A DNA stretch of 33,494 bases from Myxacorys chilensis ATA2-1-KO14 (GTDB lineage Bacteria; Cyanobacteriota; Cyanobacteriia; Leptolyngbyales; Leptolyngbyaceae), in assembly GCA_019359275.1 (NCBI GenBank), contig JAHHHP010000062.1:1-33494 (forward strand), in the 5' to 3' direction. This document shows, piece after piece, positions 1 to 7,361 of this stretch; the stretch's first letter is position 1, and each line of letters opens with the position of its first letter. Made by a program: the position numbers and the translations under genes. The notes beneath the pieces were generated by a model. It saw only the letters and a program-made list of their open reading frames with translations. It made no database searches and had not been told where the DNA came from.

Positions 1-374
1 TCAATTGCAGCAAAAACCTCATCTAGATCAAGCGGCCCCTCAGGATCAGTATCTTTCTTTTCCCCAGATTCAGGTTTAGTAGAAGATGCTGGACTACCTT
101 CCTCAACCTTGGTGACGTTGAGAAGACTTCTAATTCTACTGCCACTAGTCTGAAGATCTACTTTTTGCTCTGATGCTTCTGCAGTATCTTCAAATCCAAG
201 TCTTAGTATTTCTAGAGCCCTATTCTTGATTGTTGTAGCAGCGCGAGTAGAAATGCCATATTGATTGGCTACAGTTTTGGAAGGCTCAGGATCACCACTA
301 ATTTCTGCAAACAAAACCTGCAAAGCAATCTCAATCTTCTCTTCTACAGATGGAGTCTCAGGTTTCTTAGGCAT
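1..374 (-). CDS. Partial putative HTH DNA-binding protein (C-terminus off the left edge)
   Basis: An open frame reads leftward from the ATG at 372-374 and has no stop before the window edge, so only the first 124 residues are visible. It opens MPKKPETPSVEEKIEIALQV. Residues about 12-55 look like a compact all-helical DNA-binding fold (a helix around EIALQVLFAEI, then SKTVANQYGIST as a possible turn-recognition helix, then RAATTIKNRALEILRLGF), reminiscent of transposase- or sigma-like HTH domains. The rest is a Ser/Glu/Lys-rich linker. The family is not recognised and the HTH reading is inference. It is the first visible gene of the accessory block and may be a plasmid-type regulator. Confidence 0.55.
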   Translation of the reverse strand, partial: MPKKPETPSVEEKIEIALQVLFAEISGDPEPSKTVANQYGISTRAATTIKNRALEILRLGFEDTAEASEQKVDLQTSGSRIRSLLNVTKVEEGSPASSTKPESGEKKDTDPEGPLDLDEVFAAI

Positions 375-502
375 TTTTCTTTTTAGTTCAACTAACAGAG
401 AAACATAGTAGCTTAATTCTAGAAAATTAATCTTATCTATTGGTGAACTACTGCCACAGTATGAAATGGCATTGCTTTTACTAACATTTTAGAGATATTA
501 AT

Positions 503-533
503 CCAAAAAGAAAGAGAGAACGGATGCCCTCTC
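503..533 (-). terminator. Weak candidate terminator after the 137-aa gene
   Basis: On the minus strand a GAGAG / CTCTC stem (529-533 with 514-518) encloses about 10 nt and is followed by a T-rich run read from 513 down to 503. It lies 25 nt past the stop of the 558-971 gene. The stem is only 5 bp, so support is modest. Confidence 0.3.
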
Positions 534-557
534 CCTCTACATAGCTAACTAGATTGA

Positions 558-971
558 CTAGAAGCGATCTACCCTTTTATCAACCTCCATTTCAAAAGTG
601 ACTGGTAGTGATTGGACTTTTACTCTTAGACGTTGGAAATTTGCATAAACCACCAATACTAAAGGTACAGAGAACGCTAGAGCTAGAACTAAGGCAGTGA
701 TATTTCTACCACCACCATCACTAGGAGGTTTAATCTTAGACTTGGACTGGGATTTCTCTTTTGAGAAAATGGACAAAAGTTCCAGATGGAACATAGAATA
801 GACCTCAATGTTATTTACACATCTCCCAGCTTCATCATTTGACGCAGGGAGATTTTCCATTTCTGGAATAATATGATCCGCCTCAAATAAAACTGGTAGC
901 TGGGGAGTTTGTTTACCAGTTGTGAGCAATGTACACCCGATACCCAAGATGGTAAACCGCAGTTTAGCCAA
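558..971 (-). CDS. Hypothetical small membrane protein
   Basis: This 137-residue frame has one clear hydrophobic segment near its C-terminus (about residues 89-111, core ITALVLALAFSVPLVLVVY), preceded by a Lys/Ser/Gly-rich stretch and followed by a basic-then-acidic tail. The arrangement suggests a tail-anchored protein with its bulk on one side of the membrane. The start is uncertain: the longest form begins at a TTG with only a weak GGA upstream, and the next Met is residue 38, which would give a 100-residue protein. No family recognised. The isolated position in the accessory block fits an orphan plasmid or phage gene. Confidence 0.4.
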   Translation of the reverse strand: MAKLRFTILGIGCTLLTTGKQTPQLPVLFEADHIIPEMENLPASNDEAGRCVNNIEVYSMFHLELLSIFSKEKSQSKSKIKPPSDGGGRNITALVLALAFSVPLVLVVYANFQRLRVKVQSLPVTFEMEVDKRVDRF

Positions 972-1015
972 AAACTGTCCAATTGTTTTAGCTTATTCTG
1001 AAACCCAGTAAAATC

Positions 1016-1690
1016 ATTGCTCTATTGCCATTTGCTAATTTTGGGGGAGACTGTAATGCATGTGGGATAGAGGTTTACAACTAATGAGCTAGATGGGGCT
1101 GGGTGAGGGTTCTGATGGGCTTGAGCTTGGTTACTACTTCAGTGTGATTGATTAACCTTATCTAAAGTAGGAACCCCTTTAGCTTTGCAACTCTAAAATT
1201 TGATCGCGCTCACTCTTATCTGATTCCTATTTGTTCAGATAGAGACACTCACAGCCAGAGGCAAGGACACACCCAGAGAGACACCCACACAAAAAGAAAT
1301 TTCCCTAAGTGAGGGGCTCCGCCCCAGGAAGGTAGAAGAGTTAGGTTAATGGTTTACCTTGAGGGCCGACTTTGTTCTGTAATTAACTTATGGTGGATTA
1401 ACCAGTTGGGACACTCCCATAAGTAGATTCTAATGAGGGGCACTTTAATTAATGTTAGTTGAAATGCTGTAAGGTGACTCTCCGTATAGCTTTCAGAATA
1501 ATGAATTAAATTACTAATGCTAGGTTACTGTTAGTTTGAAACTGGTATGGAACTTCAGTTCCTGCAACCGATCAGGGAATCTTCAGGCCACCTTCATGTA
1601 GTTGAAGCTAGTAATGGGGGCAGAAGAAATTATAGGGGTTGGATAAAAAAGAGAAGAAGTTTTGAAAGGCTTAACAATAAGGAAAGGTTT
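1016..1690. other. Non-coding stretch with small hairpins
   Basis: No convincing gene is seen. It contains a short hairpin GGGGC-TCC-GCCCC near 1313-1325, one copy of a TCTGAT hairpin repeat (1201-1240), and at about 1388-1401 a single TAACCAGTTGGGAC that nearly matches the unit of the 4464-4643 array. Confidence 0.4.
1201..1240 (+). repeat. Dispersed hairpin repeat, copy 1
   Basis: About 40 bp containing ATCTGA...TCAGAT as a small hairpin, preceded by ATCGCGCT. An imperfect second copy in the same orientation lies at 1890-1930 with the same flank and the same hairpin, differing by a few substitutions and indels. Confidence 0.5.
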
Positions 1691-1873
1691 ATGAACCGCA
1701 GTGAAATGGTGGGCGGGATCATTCTGTTTGTAATTACAATCTCCTTACTAAGGGGATGTGTAAGTACTGGTTTTCAATACAATTACAATTCATGTATGCA
1801 GGGCACTATAACTCCTTTAAAACCCTTCAAAGCTTTATTTGTGTGCCTTTGGGTAGGCTCAGATGAAAATTAG
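1691..1873 (+). CDS. Hypothetical small membrane protein (60 aa)
   Basis: The frame is open from 1547, but the ATG at 1691 is the better start because AAGGAAAGG (1679-1687) sits just upstream of it, whereas the upstream ATG has no ribosome-binding site. The resulting 60-residue peptide begins MNRSEMVGG and has one hydrophobic segment (IILFVITISLLRGC) followed by a Cys-containing tail. The Arg-Gly-Cys after the hydrophobic stretch is not a convincing lipobox. Function unknown. It may be a short orphan gene of the mobile block or a chance frame. Confidence 0.35.
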   Translation: MNRSEMVGGIILFVITISLLRGCVSTGFQYNYNSCMQGTITPLKPFKALFVCLWVGSDEN

Positions 1874-1889
1874 AAATTAAGACAAATTT

Positions 1890-1930
1890 AATCGCGCCCC
1901 TCTCTTATCTCTGATTTCCATTTGTCAGAT
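1890..1930 (+). repeat. Dispersed hairpin repeat, copy 2
   Basis: Second copy of the repeat at 1201-1240: AATCGCGCCC followed by TCTGA...TCAGA. A few dozen bases further on (1983-2002) lies an unrelated 8-bp hairpin closed by a GGAA loop (GGATTTGC / GCAAATCC). Confidence 0.5.
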
Positions 1931-2064
1931 TAATTCATGACTTTAATTGAATTTGGGGTAGTCACTTAGTTGGGAGCAGGCCGGATTTGCGGAAGCAAAT
2001 CCTAGATGGGGCCTATCCCCATTAGAGATTACAGAGGCTGAAACGACCATATATCAAGAAAAAA

Positions 2065-2112
2065 TACCCCAAGGGTACTCAATTTTAACCAAAATTGAGT
2101 ACCCTTGGGGTA
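2065..2112 (-). terminator. Strong intrinsic terminator after the M-domain-like gene
   Basis: Perfect inverted repeat with 22-bp arms (2065-2086 and 2091-2112) and a 4-nt loop. Read on the minus strand it is followed by a run of six T residues, so it fits an intrinsic terminator 44 nt past the stop of the 2156-2452 gene. Confidence 0.8.
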
Positions 2113-2155
2113 AATTCACTGCAGTGAAATTAGATTTACAGGCTGCAATTTACAC

Positions 2156-2452
2156 TCAAAACAGCCCCACTCTTAATTGTTCTAGTTCTGCATTGATGCT
2201 TTCCAAATGCTGTTCCAGTCCTGTGATCCTCCCATACTTCAACTTGGCAGCACGGTCAAAGTCACCAGCATTTGTTGCTTGTTCAACATCAACTTGAGTT
2301 TGATAGATAGCTCTTTCAACTAATTGAATATGATTGCGTAAACTACATTCAAGTGACCACTTAAGCTCTTGATCTATAATTCTCTGGTGAAGCTCTTGGA
2401 GAGTAGGCTGAATTGGTGGTTCTGAATCTTTCCCTTGCTTCTCAGTTGTCAT
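2156..2452 (-). CDS. Stand-alone ClpB middle-domain-like coiled-coil protein
   Basis: This 98-residue, almost entirely helical protein carries a segment very like the coiled-coil middle (M) domain of the disaggregase ClpB. Residues about 55-92 include VEQATNAGDFDRAAKLKYGR and then ITGLEQHLESINAEL; the matching part of E. coli ClpB, from memory, reads SELQYGKIPELEKQL. An upstream ELKWSLECSL resembles the ClpB EEWKAEKASL helix. There is no AAA+ domain, Walker motif or signal peptide. In ClpB this domain wraps the ring and contacts DnaK; a free copy could act as a decoy or regulator, but that is inference. The start ATG has AGGTGA 4 nt upstream, inside the end of a tiny upstream frame, and a strong terminator follows the gene. 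Confidence 0.65.
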   Translation of the reverse strand: MTTEKQGKDSEPPIQPTLQELHQRIIDQELKWSLECSLRNHIQLVERAIYQTQVDVEQATNAGDFDRAAKLKYGRITGLEQHLESINAELEQLRVGLF

Positions 2453-2536
2453 TCAATCACCTACCCATTCAGCTAGAAAAGCAGCTTGTTTTGCTCGCAC
2501 TTGACGATCAGAATCTACTTTGACTGTCTTCTTCAT
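2453..2536 (-). CDS. Possible 27-aa leader or upstream peptide
   Basis: A 27-codon frame (begins MKKTVKVDSDRQ, ends AEWVGD) stops immediately before the ATG of the M-domain-like gene: TGA then ATG with no gap. The ribosome-binding site of the downstream gene lies in its last codons, so translation may be coupled. The same frame is open a further ~30 codons upstream without a better start. It could instead be the degraded end of a longer gene. Confidence 0.25.
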   Translation of the reverse strand: MKKTVKVDSDRQVRAKQAAFLAEWVGD

Positions 2537-2980
2537 TTCTTCCAGTTCACCGTTGGCAGGAGTATGCCTATTATGCTTGGTACTGCTGAGAGTGGCGCAA
2601 CCTTTATTGTCCCTTCACAGTTTTAATTACTGAAGGACTGATTTTGTCTATTTGTAGAGCTCCTTTAAGTTCTCACTACTCTGATGCTTCCGATGTAGTT
2701 CAGTTAGATGTCAGGCCCCTTTATGTTCTTATTTAAGGATTTAATACCTTTTGTTAAAACTGTGTGGAGCTACAATGTATATACAGTGCGGCTTAAGGTA
2801 CTATTATTACTGCAACTAATGTCCCAGTTTACTACTTGGTTAGGTTAGTAGATTAGGTTGGTGGTGTCTCTGTGCCGTTGGTGAGGTTCAGCCAGCAGAT
2901 GTTCAGTCAGTTCAGCTAGTTAGGTGAGCAGGGACAAGTATTGGCTAGAGAGAGTATGATCTTTAATCTCAAGTCTTTAG
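2537..2980. other. Intergenic stretch, nothing clear
   Basis: No supported gene. AT-rich DNA around 2750-2790 includes a possible -10 element (TACAAT near 2770) pointing toward the 2981 gene, but there is no convincing -35. Confidence 0.3.
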
Positions 2981-3268
2981 ATGAATGAGTTTATGCAACC
3001 AGCACAACAACATCTCCTAATTGCTTTTAGAGAAGAGTTTTCAATTACTTTAAGCTCAGGACAGACATACCCTTTGCCGGGAGCTGGAGGGGCAGTAATG
3101 GAATCTGGTGGAATTATTACCTATCCAGGCGGTGCAAAATTGCAATTTGTTATTGAAGATGGGAAAATCATTGGCGGACAATTGTTCAGAGCTGATGGCT
3201 CTAAGCTTCAGCCGGGTGAGGTTCTGATTTTTCCAGATGGAACGACTATGGAACAGGAAGAGTTCTAA
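2981..3268 (+). CDS. Hypothetical beta-rich small protein
   Basis: A 95-residue frame with two similar Gly-rich strands (GIITYPGGAKLQF and GEVLIFPDGTTM), suggesting repeated beta hairpins of the kind found in MORN-like or toxin-associated folds. No signal peptide or membrane segment. The composition is coding-like, but no Shine-Dalgarno is clear. A Met at residue 5 is an alternative start. Function unknown. It stands alone between two minus-strand genes in the accessory block. Confidence 0.5.
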   Translation: MNEFMQPAQQHLLIAFREEFSITLSSGQTYPLPGAGGAVMESGGIITYPGGAKLQFVIEDGKIIGGQLFRADGSKLQPGEVLIFPDGTTMEQEEF

Positions 3269-3393
3269 AGCATAGGTGTGATCGGATTGTTGACCATCAG
3301 CAGTACAGGCTCAGTCCATCAAACTGCTAATCTTCTCTAGCCACTACAGACAACACCCTTATTATTGAGAATAGAGTCAAGTTGAAAATGCTT

Positions 3394-4014
3394 TTAACTA
3401 AAATCTAAAAGAGTCTGAAGATCTTCATGGTTGCCACTACAAATCTGAAGGTTGGTCTCAGCTAGATCCTTCAGATAATTGATTTTGTCTAAGAAATTCC
3501 CTTTGAGGCGACTCCAATAGGTTGTATGAGTGTGCCGCCATCTCTCTATTTGAGACTGCTTGAATTCTTCAAAATCAGAATGCCCAAACGGATCTTCAGC
3601 AGCACTGTAAGCTTCGTACTCTGCTTCTAACACTTCATCCGTAGGTTCAGAAGGTTCCTTCCCAAACAAGACATCAAATATTAAATCTACTTTTTTGGTT
3701 AACTTACCCAAGTCACTGTTCTGCAGTGGAGCAGGAGCAGGTTGATTATCAGAATCTGGGGTTTTGTTGTTGGTATCCGAGTCTACTGAAGGACCCTCAG
3801 TTCCATCCTTATTATTTTCTGTGTAATGACCTCTTAAAATTACACGGACTACATCTGCCACTGACTGACCTGTTGCTTTAGCCTCCTGCTCAACTAAAGC
3901 ATAAATATCTTTCTCATATCTAAAAGGCTTGTTGTCAGTCAGATTTGTAGAAGCAGGTCTTCCTACCGAAGGGACTGAGGTTCCAGCTTTAGTTGAAAAT
4001 CTAGTCTTATTCAT
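3394..4014 (-). CDS. Putative ribbon-helix-helix-type plasmid protein
   Basis: The 206-residue protein begins with a basic, disordered tail and a segment (about residues 17-66) reading VGRPASTNLTDNKPFRYEKD, then IYALVEQEAKATGQSVADVV and RVILRGHY. This resembles a strand-helix-helix (RHH) DNA-binding fold preceded by a flexible arm. A Ser/Asp/Asn-rich linker follows (about 70-100), then an acidic helical C-terminal half. RHH proteins in plasmids act as copy-number repressors or centromere-binding partition adaptors; no ParA is visible here. The start ATG is immediately preceded by one of four copies of a CTGTGTAAT repeat, which would suit autoregulation. The fold assignment is inference. Confidence 0.5.
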   Translation of the reverse strand: MNKTRFSTKAGTSVPSVGRPASTNLTDNKPFRYEKDIYALVEQEAKATGQSVADVVRVILRGHYTENNKDGTEGPSVDSDTNNKTPDSDNQPAPAPLQNSDLGKLTKKVDLIFDVLFGKEPSEPTDEVLEAEYEAYSAAEDPFGHSDFEEFKQSQIERWRHTHTTYWSRLKGNFLDKINYLKDLAETNLQICSGNHEDLQTLLDFS

Positions 4015-4015
4015 A

Positions 4016-4100
4016 CTGTGTAATTAAAATACTTTTCTGTGTAATGCCACCATAACACCTCAATGATATCTTGTGTAATAGAAATGCTTTTCTGTGTAAT
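4016..4100. promoter_or_regulatory. Four direct repeats upstream of the RHH-like gene
   Basis: The 9-mer CTGTGTAAT (once TTGTGTAAT) occurs at 4016-4024, 4037-4045, 4071-4079 and 4092-4100. Within each pair the spacing is 21 bp, two helical turns, and the pairs are 34 bp apart. A fifth copy is inside the gene at 3819-3827. This is the expected look of an operator or centromere-like site for cooperative binding of a dimeric protein. Confidence 0.6.
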
Positions 4101-4228
4101 TTAACTTTTATATAGAGTGAGTGTTTACTCTAGTGAGTTGGAACTCCAGTAGCTGCTCCGCAGGGGAAGGAAGAGGCAGCAAAGCTGCGTTTAGTTAATT
4201 TACATGGGGCTCCTTACAATTCTGTAAT

Positions 4229-4266
4229 TAACCAGTTGTAAGTAACCAGTTGTTTAATAACCAGTC
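4229..4266 (+). repeat. Short degenerate TAACCAGT repeats
   Basis: TAACCAGT occurs at 4229-4236, 4243-4250 and 4258-4265, spaced 14 and 15 bp. The core TAACCA and the 14-bp period match the larger array 200 bp downstream, so this looks like a diverged second cluster of the same sites. Confidence 0.55.
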
Positions 4267-4463
4267 TTGTGTGATGTCTGTAAAAAGAAGGGGCCACTTT
4301 ACTTCTGAAAGGGCCAACTTAATTTCATCCCACTAGAGTAAATAACAAAGGCCACTACATGAGTAGGTGCTTAGTTAAGGACATAAAGATATGGGACTGG
4401 GCCCCTCACATAAAGGAGATTACAACGGAGGGAATGGTCGGGTTGGATTTTGCTTTTTTGTAG

Positions 4464-4643
4464 TAACCAAGAGGGAATAACCAAGAGGGAATAACCAAGA
4501 GGGAATAACCAAGGGGAATAACCAAGTGGGACTAACCAAGGGGAATAACCAAGTGGGACTAACCAAGTGGGACTAACCAAGTGGGACTAACCAAGTGGGA
4601 CTAACCAAGTGGGACTAACCAAGTGGGACTAACCAAGTGGGAC
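4464..4643 (+). repeat. Tandem array of 13 units, 13-14 bp each (iteron-like)
   Basis: Thirteen contiguous units with no spacers. Units 1-3 are TAACCAAGAGGGAA, units 4 and 6 are TAACCAAGGGGAA, and units 5 and 7-13 are TAACCAAGTGGGAC, followed by a partial TAAC. Identical units 7-13 suggest recent expansion. A frame on the other strand across this array is only a by-product of the repeat. The array is 265 bp from the end of the polymerase-like gene. Confidence 0.9.
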
Positions 4644-4836
4644 TAACACTTGTACATTATTTACCTTAGATATATAGTCATAAGCTATATGGGGCATACA
4701 TTACAGCTTCTCCCAAAATTTGCAAATGAGAATGGAGCAACGATTTTACTGGGTTTCAGAGATTTCATTGTCAATAAGGTGAAACAGTTGCTATATATAC
4801 ATCACAGCCGTTTTAATTGAAAAGGGCAAATGTAGA

Positions 4837-4869
4837 CCAAAAAAAGAAAGGCCCCTTTTAAGAGCCTCT
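4837..4869 (-). terminator. Intrinsic terminator after the polymerase-like gene
   Basis: Read on the minus strand, GAGGCTC and GGGGCC(T) segments (4862-4869 with 4847-4855, including G-U pairs) form a stem with a 6-nt loop, followed by TTTC and seven T residues. It is about 40 nt past the stop of the 4908-6434 gene. Confidence 0.6.
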
Positions 4870-4907
4870 CTTCTGTAAACTAAGCAAATTACCCTTAATC
4901 AAAGAAA

Positions 4908-6434
4908 CTAGAGTTCCAGTACTACTTCAGCCTCAATTGGGTAGAGACTTGCTTTCTGCAGCATTGCAACAACGTCATTGACTTCATTCAGTGCCATTTC
5001 TAAAGTCATCCCATCATACTGAAAGCTTAAGATGTTTTGTTCTACATGGTTAGCAATTAGGTCTTGCATAATGAACTGCTCTCTACCTTGTGCCAGATGA
5101 GCTAACAGTTGAGAACCAATCTTTGTACTTTCTAGAGTCTTCTTGGTTAGTTTACCTTTACCCATTTCAGCAGCAGATTTGTAGAGAGAGAAAGAGTAAC
5201 CCAAGTCATTGTCAATCTTCCTTGCCCCTCTACCTTTAATTATCTTCGCAACTGTGTACTGCTGTAACCATTCTTCTCTAGCTTCTACTAAAGGCTCTAG
5301 AAGACCACTTAAGCAGCTATTTACATCTTTGGCAGTAACATTCCAATTAGGTAGCCTTTTAGCCTTAGCTTCTTTACTGGCTAAGAATGGAAGATTGGAG
5401 ATTTGACCACCAAAGCAGAAAGCATAAGAAATTACTTTTTTAATAGCCTTATGCATCTCTGCATCCCCAATACTTCCCCAAATGCTTCCTTTATCAGTAA
5501 GAATATTCAGAATAGTTTCTTTCAGTTGGGGAACTTCTAGGATGTCACACAAAGCAATTAGTTGAGCGCATTTCAGATCCATCTCAACTCTTACGTTGTT
5601 GGGGTCTACAGGGAGGATAAACCTATCTCTAAACCATTTAGGCATCTGAATCACTCCTCCAACTGTATGCATCCTTCCAGCCTGCTGTAGATGAAAGGAC
5701 TCATGGTATTGAGGTCCAGTATGAAATCTATTGATGAATTCTAAAGTGCAGTTGATGTTCTCGGCCTGACCACTAGTTAGGTTCTTCTCTTTAATGAAGT
5801 GTTTTCCTTCTGGGCTGTGGTAGAAAGCAGCATCAAAAACGAACCTACTATTTTGTAATTTGTCTGATGTAGCTACAGTCCAAGGATGTAGTCTGTCAAT
5901 ATATTCAAACCCTGCTCCTCTAGGTGCTTTAGCTAGAGCATAGGAAAGAACATCCTCACCAAGAGATTCCATGTTGTCTATGACTAAGTTTAGTACTTCA
6001 GATTGGGCCATATAATAATTCCTCACAAACTGTTTATTTAGGGCAAATTTTCTACACTGGCCCTGATAGTGTGGCTTCACAAGAATCAGATCATCTTCTA
6101 TTAGGTCTTGAAGAGGTCCTGTAGTAATATCTGCCATGTATTTTACACATTTACCTTCTTCTTTCTTGTAAAGATCAATATTAAAAGGGGTAATCATAGT
6201 GAAAAGGAGTTCTACAGGAATATCTATAAACCCCATTCCATACTCAATTAAGTTATTGTCACTAACCACCATCAAAGCATGAGTAATAGCCGCTTGTCTT
6301 GGGCTGAGTGTCTTTCCTAAAACTTCTGCAGCTTTTTGAAGGCATTTGCCTCTATTAGAGTAGAAAATCCGATCTTGAAAATCCATCACTTCTCTAGCAA
6401 AGGTCTTAGGGTTAATATTCGATTTTTTGGACAT
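4908..6434 (-). CDS. Family-A DNA polymerase-like protein, candidate plasmid replication protein
   Basis: The second half of this 508-residue protein carries a series matching the palm and fingers of family-A polymerases: GRMHTVGG (Arg253), motif A VRVEMDLKCAQLIAL (Asp286), a fingers-helix motif HKAIKKVISYAFCFGG (Lys332/333, Tyr337, Phe341-Gly342), a Gln/Glu-rich helix AQGREQFIMQDLI, and motif C ILSFQYDGMTLE (Asp474). The order and spacing agree with polymerase motifs A, B and C. The first 240 residues are helical and unrecognised; no 3'-5' exonuclease motifs are seen. The protein is shorter than Pol I (about 930 aa). It starts at ATG without a clear ribosome-binding site. Proximity to iteron-like repeats suggests a replication role. 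Alternatives are a phage-type polymerase or a single-subunit RNA polymerase-like enzyme. Confidence 0.65.
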   Translation of the reverse strand: MSKKSNINPKTFAREVMDFQDRIFYSNRGKCLQKAAEVLGKTLSPRQAAITHALMVVSDNNLIEYGMGFIDIPVELLFTMITPFNIDLYKKEEGKCVKYMADITTGPLQDLIEDDLILVKPHYQGQCRKFALNKQFVRNYYMAQSEVLNLVIDNMESLGEDVLSYALAKAPRGAGFEYIDRLHPWTVATSDKLQNSRFVFDAAFYHSPEGKHFIKEKNLTSGQAENINCTLEFINRFHTGPQYHESFHLQQAGRMHTVGGVIQMPKWFRDRFILPVDPNNVRVEMDLKCAQLIALCDILEVPQLKETILNILTDKGSIWGSIGDAEMHKAIKKVISYAFCFGGQISNLPFLASKEAKAKRLPNWNVTAKDVNSCLSGLLEPLVEAREEWLQQYTVAKIIKGRGARKIDNDLGYSFSLYKSAAEMGKGKLTKKTLESTKIGSQLLAHLAQGREQFIMQDLIANHVEQNILSFQYDGMTLEMALNEVNDVVAMLQKASLYPIEAEVVLEL

Positions 6435-6504
6435 TTTGTTATAATTTGCCTATATGTAATGACGGAATGTGTACTTTGATTAGTTGACTGAGTTGATTTC
6501 AATA

Positions 6505-6536
6505 AAAAAAGAGGAAGCGCCAACTTCCTCTTTTTT
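6505..6536 (-). terminator. Bidirectional intrinsic terminator
   Basis: Perfect 13-bp arms (6505-6517 and 6524-6536) made of an A/T run and GAGGAAG / CTTCCTC with a 6-nt loop. T residues follow on both strands. It is placed to end the 6572-7333 transcript and insulate the polymerase-like gene. Confidence 0.8.
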
Positions 6537-6571
6537 AGTATTCAGTTGGGTGTGAAATCTGAGCAGCTTTA

Positions 6572-7333
6572 CTAAGCCGCTTTTAGTTCTAATTTTCCTT
6601 GAGGAATTCTACTTTTCAGTGAGTTATTTTTGAAGACTTGCTCAACTGCATCAACCGGATATGCATTGAATTGATCAATTAAAAACATTGCCAAAGTTTC
6701 AACCAAATCTAGAAATCTAAGATCGGCCTCAGAGAGATTGTCTCTACAATTTTCTCCAAACTGCAATTTCATTTGCTTGCAACTCAATCCAAAACAAAGT
6801 TTATACAATTTCTCAGTTGCATTGCGGTAGCAGTGAATTCCTTTTGGGTTCTTAGTTAAGCCCTTTTTAACAACCCAATCTTTAACAGCATCAGACCAGC
6901 TTCTTCTAGTTTGAATTCCTTGAGTTCTGGCTTTAAATAGTAGATTTCTCTCTGCTTCAGATTTAACTATATTGAAAGCCTCATCAAAACGTCGCTCTAA
7001 AGCTTCAACTAAACAAGCTTCAGTGATAGCTGCTGCTTTCTGATTACCTTTGAGAGCCATCTGGAGCCAGTATTTGGAGGCATCTTCAAGAGCCACTGGA
7101 ACAAATGATTCACCTGTATCTGCCTTAATGTTCCCCCAGGCTAAATCAGCTCCAGGCAATTGTTTCAGGGATTTTACCCCCATAACTTCCCCCAGGCTTT
7201 TGTGCTGAACATCAATGGCATCAGTAACATTTCTGCCTGCCAATCTGTAACTTCCATCAGGCATCTGATAGCCATTAAGAGAAATTGCCCCTAAAGAGAT
7301 AGAGACGCGAGTTGCCTTAATAGTGTTGGGCAT
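6572..7333 (-). CDS. Hypothetical cyanobacterial plasmid/phage-type protein
   Basis: A 253-residue soluble protein when started at the ATG 7331-7333; three more codons are open to a TTG at 7342. The N-terminal 90 residues (ISLNGYQMPDGSYRLAGRNV, then VQHKSLGEVMG) read like the compact domains found in phage antirepressors or KilA/Bro-type proteins; this is an impression, not a family match. The middle (RTQGIQTRRSWSDAVKDWV, then GIHCYRNATEKLYKLCFGLS) has Trp/Tyr-rich helices typical of proteins recurring on cyanobacterial plasmids. A perfect palindrome lies 28 bp upstream and a terminator follows, so it is probably a single-gene transcript under repressor control. Confidence 0.6.
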   Translation of the reverse strand: MPNTIKATRVSISLGAISLNGYQMPDGSYRLAGRNVTDAIDVQHKSLGEVMGVKSLKQLPGADLAWGNIKADTGESFVPVALEDASKYWLQMALKGNQKAAAITEACLVEALERRFDEAFNIVKSEAERNLLFKARTQGIQTRRSWSDAVKDWVVKKGLTKNPKGIHCYRNATEKLYKLCFGLSCKQMKLQFGENCRDNLSEADLRFLDLVETLAMFLIDQFNAYPVDAVEQVFKNNSLKSRIPQGKLELKAA

Positions 7334-7361
7334 TTTATTCAATTGTCAAAAAGTAATTTAC

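Larger units (their letters stand above)
4015..4846. other. Candidate plasmid-type origin region
   Basis: About 830 bp without a supported gene but full of direct repeats: the CTGTGTAAT set (4016-4100), three spaced TAACCAGT copies (4229-4265) and a 13-unit 14-bp array (4464-4643). It lies beside the polymerase-like gene and the RHH-like gene. Iterons next to a replication gene are standard in theta plasmids; the assignment here is inference. Confidence 0.45.

Noticed and set aside
1547..1690. Upstream extension of the 60-aa membrane protein
   Set aside because: No ribosome-binding site at 1547, while the ATG at 1691 has AAGGAAAGG before it.
3394..4014. ParG/ParB-type partition system
   Set aside because: The RHH-like gene and repeats fit a centromere protein, but no ParA-type ATPase is visible, so a full partition system is not claimed.
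4371..4580. 69-codon minus-strand frame
   Set aside because: It is a by-product of the 14-bp repeat (repeating Trp-Leu-Val-Pro-Leu-Gly).
4464..4643. CRISPR array
   Set aside because: Units are 13-14 bp and directly adjacent, with no unique spacers and no cas genes; it is a tandem array.
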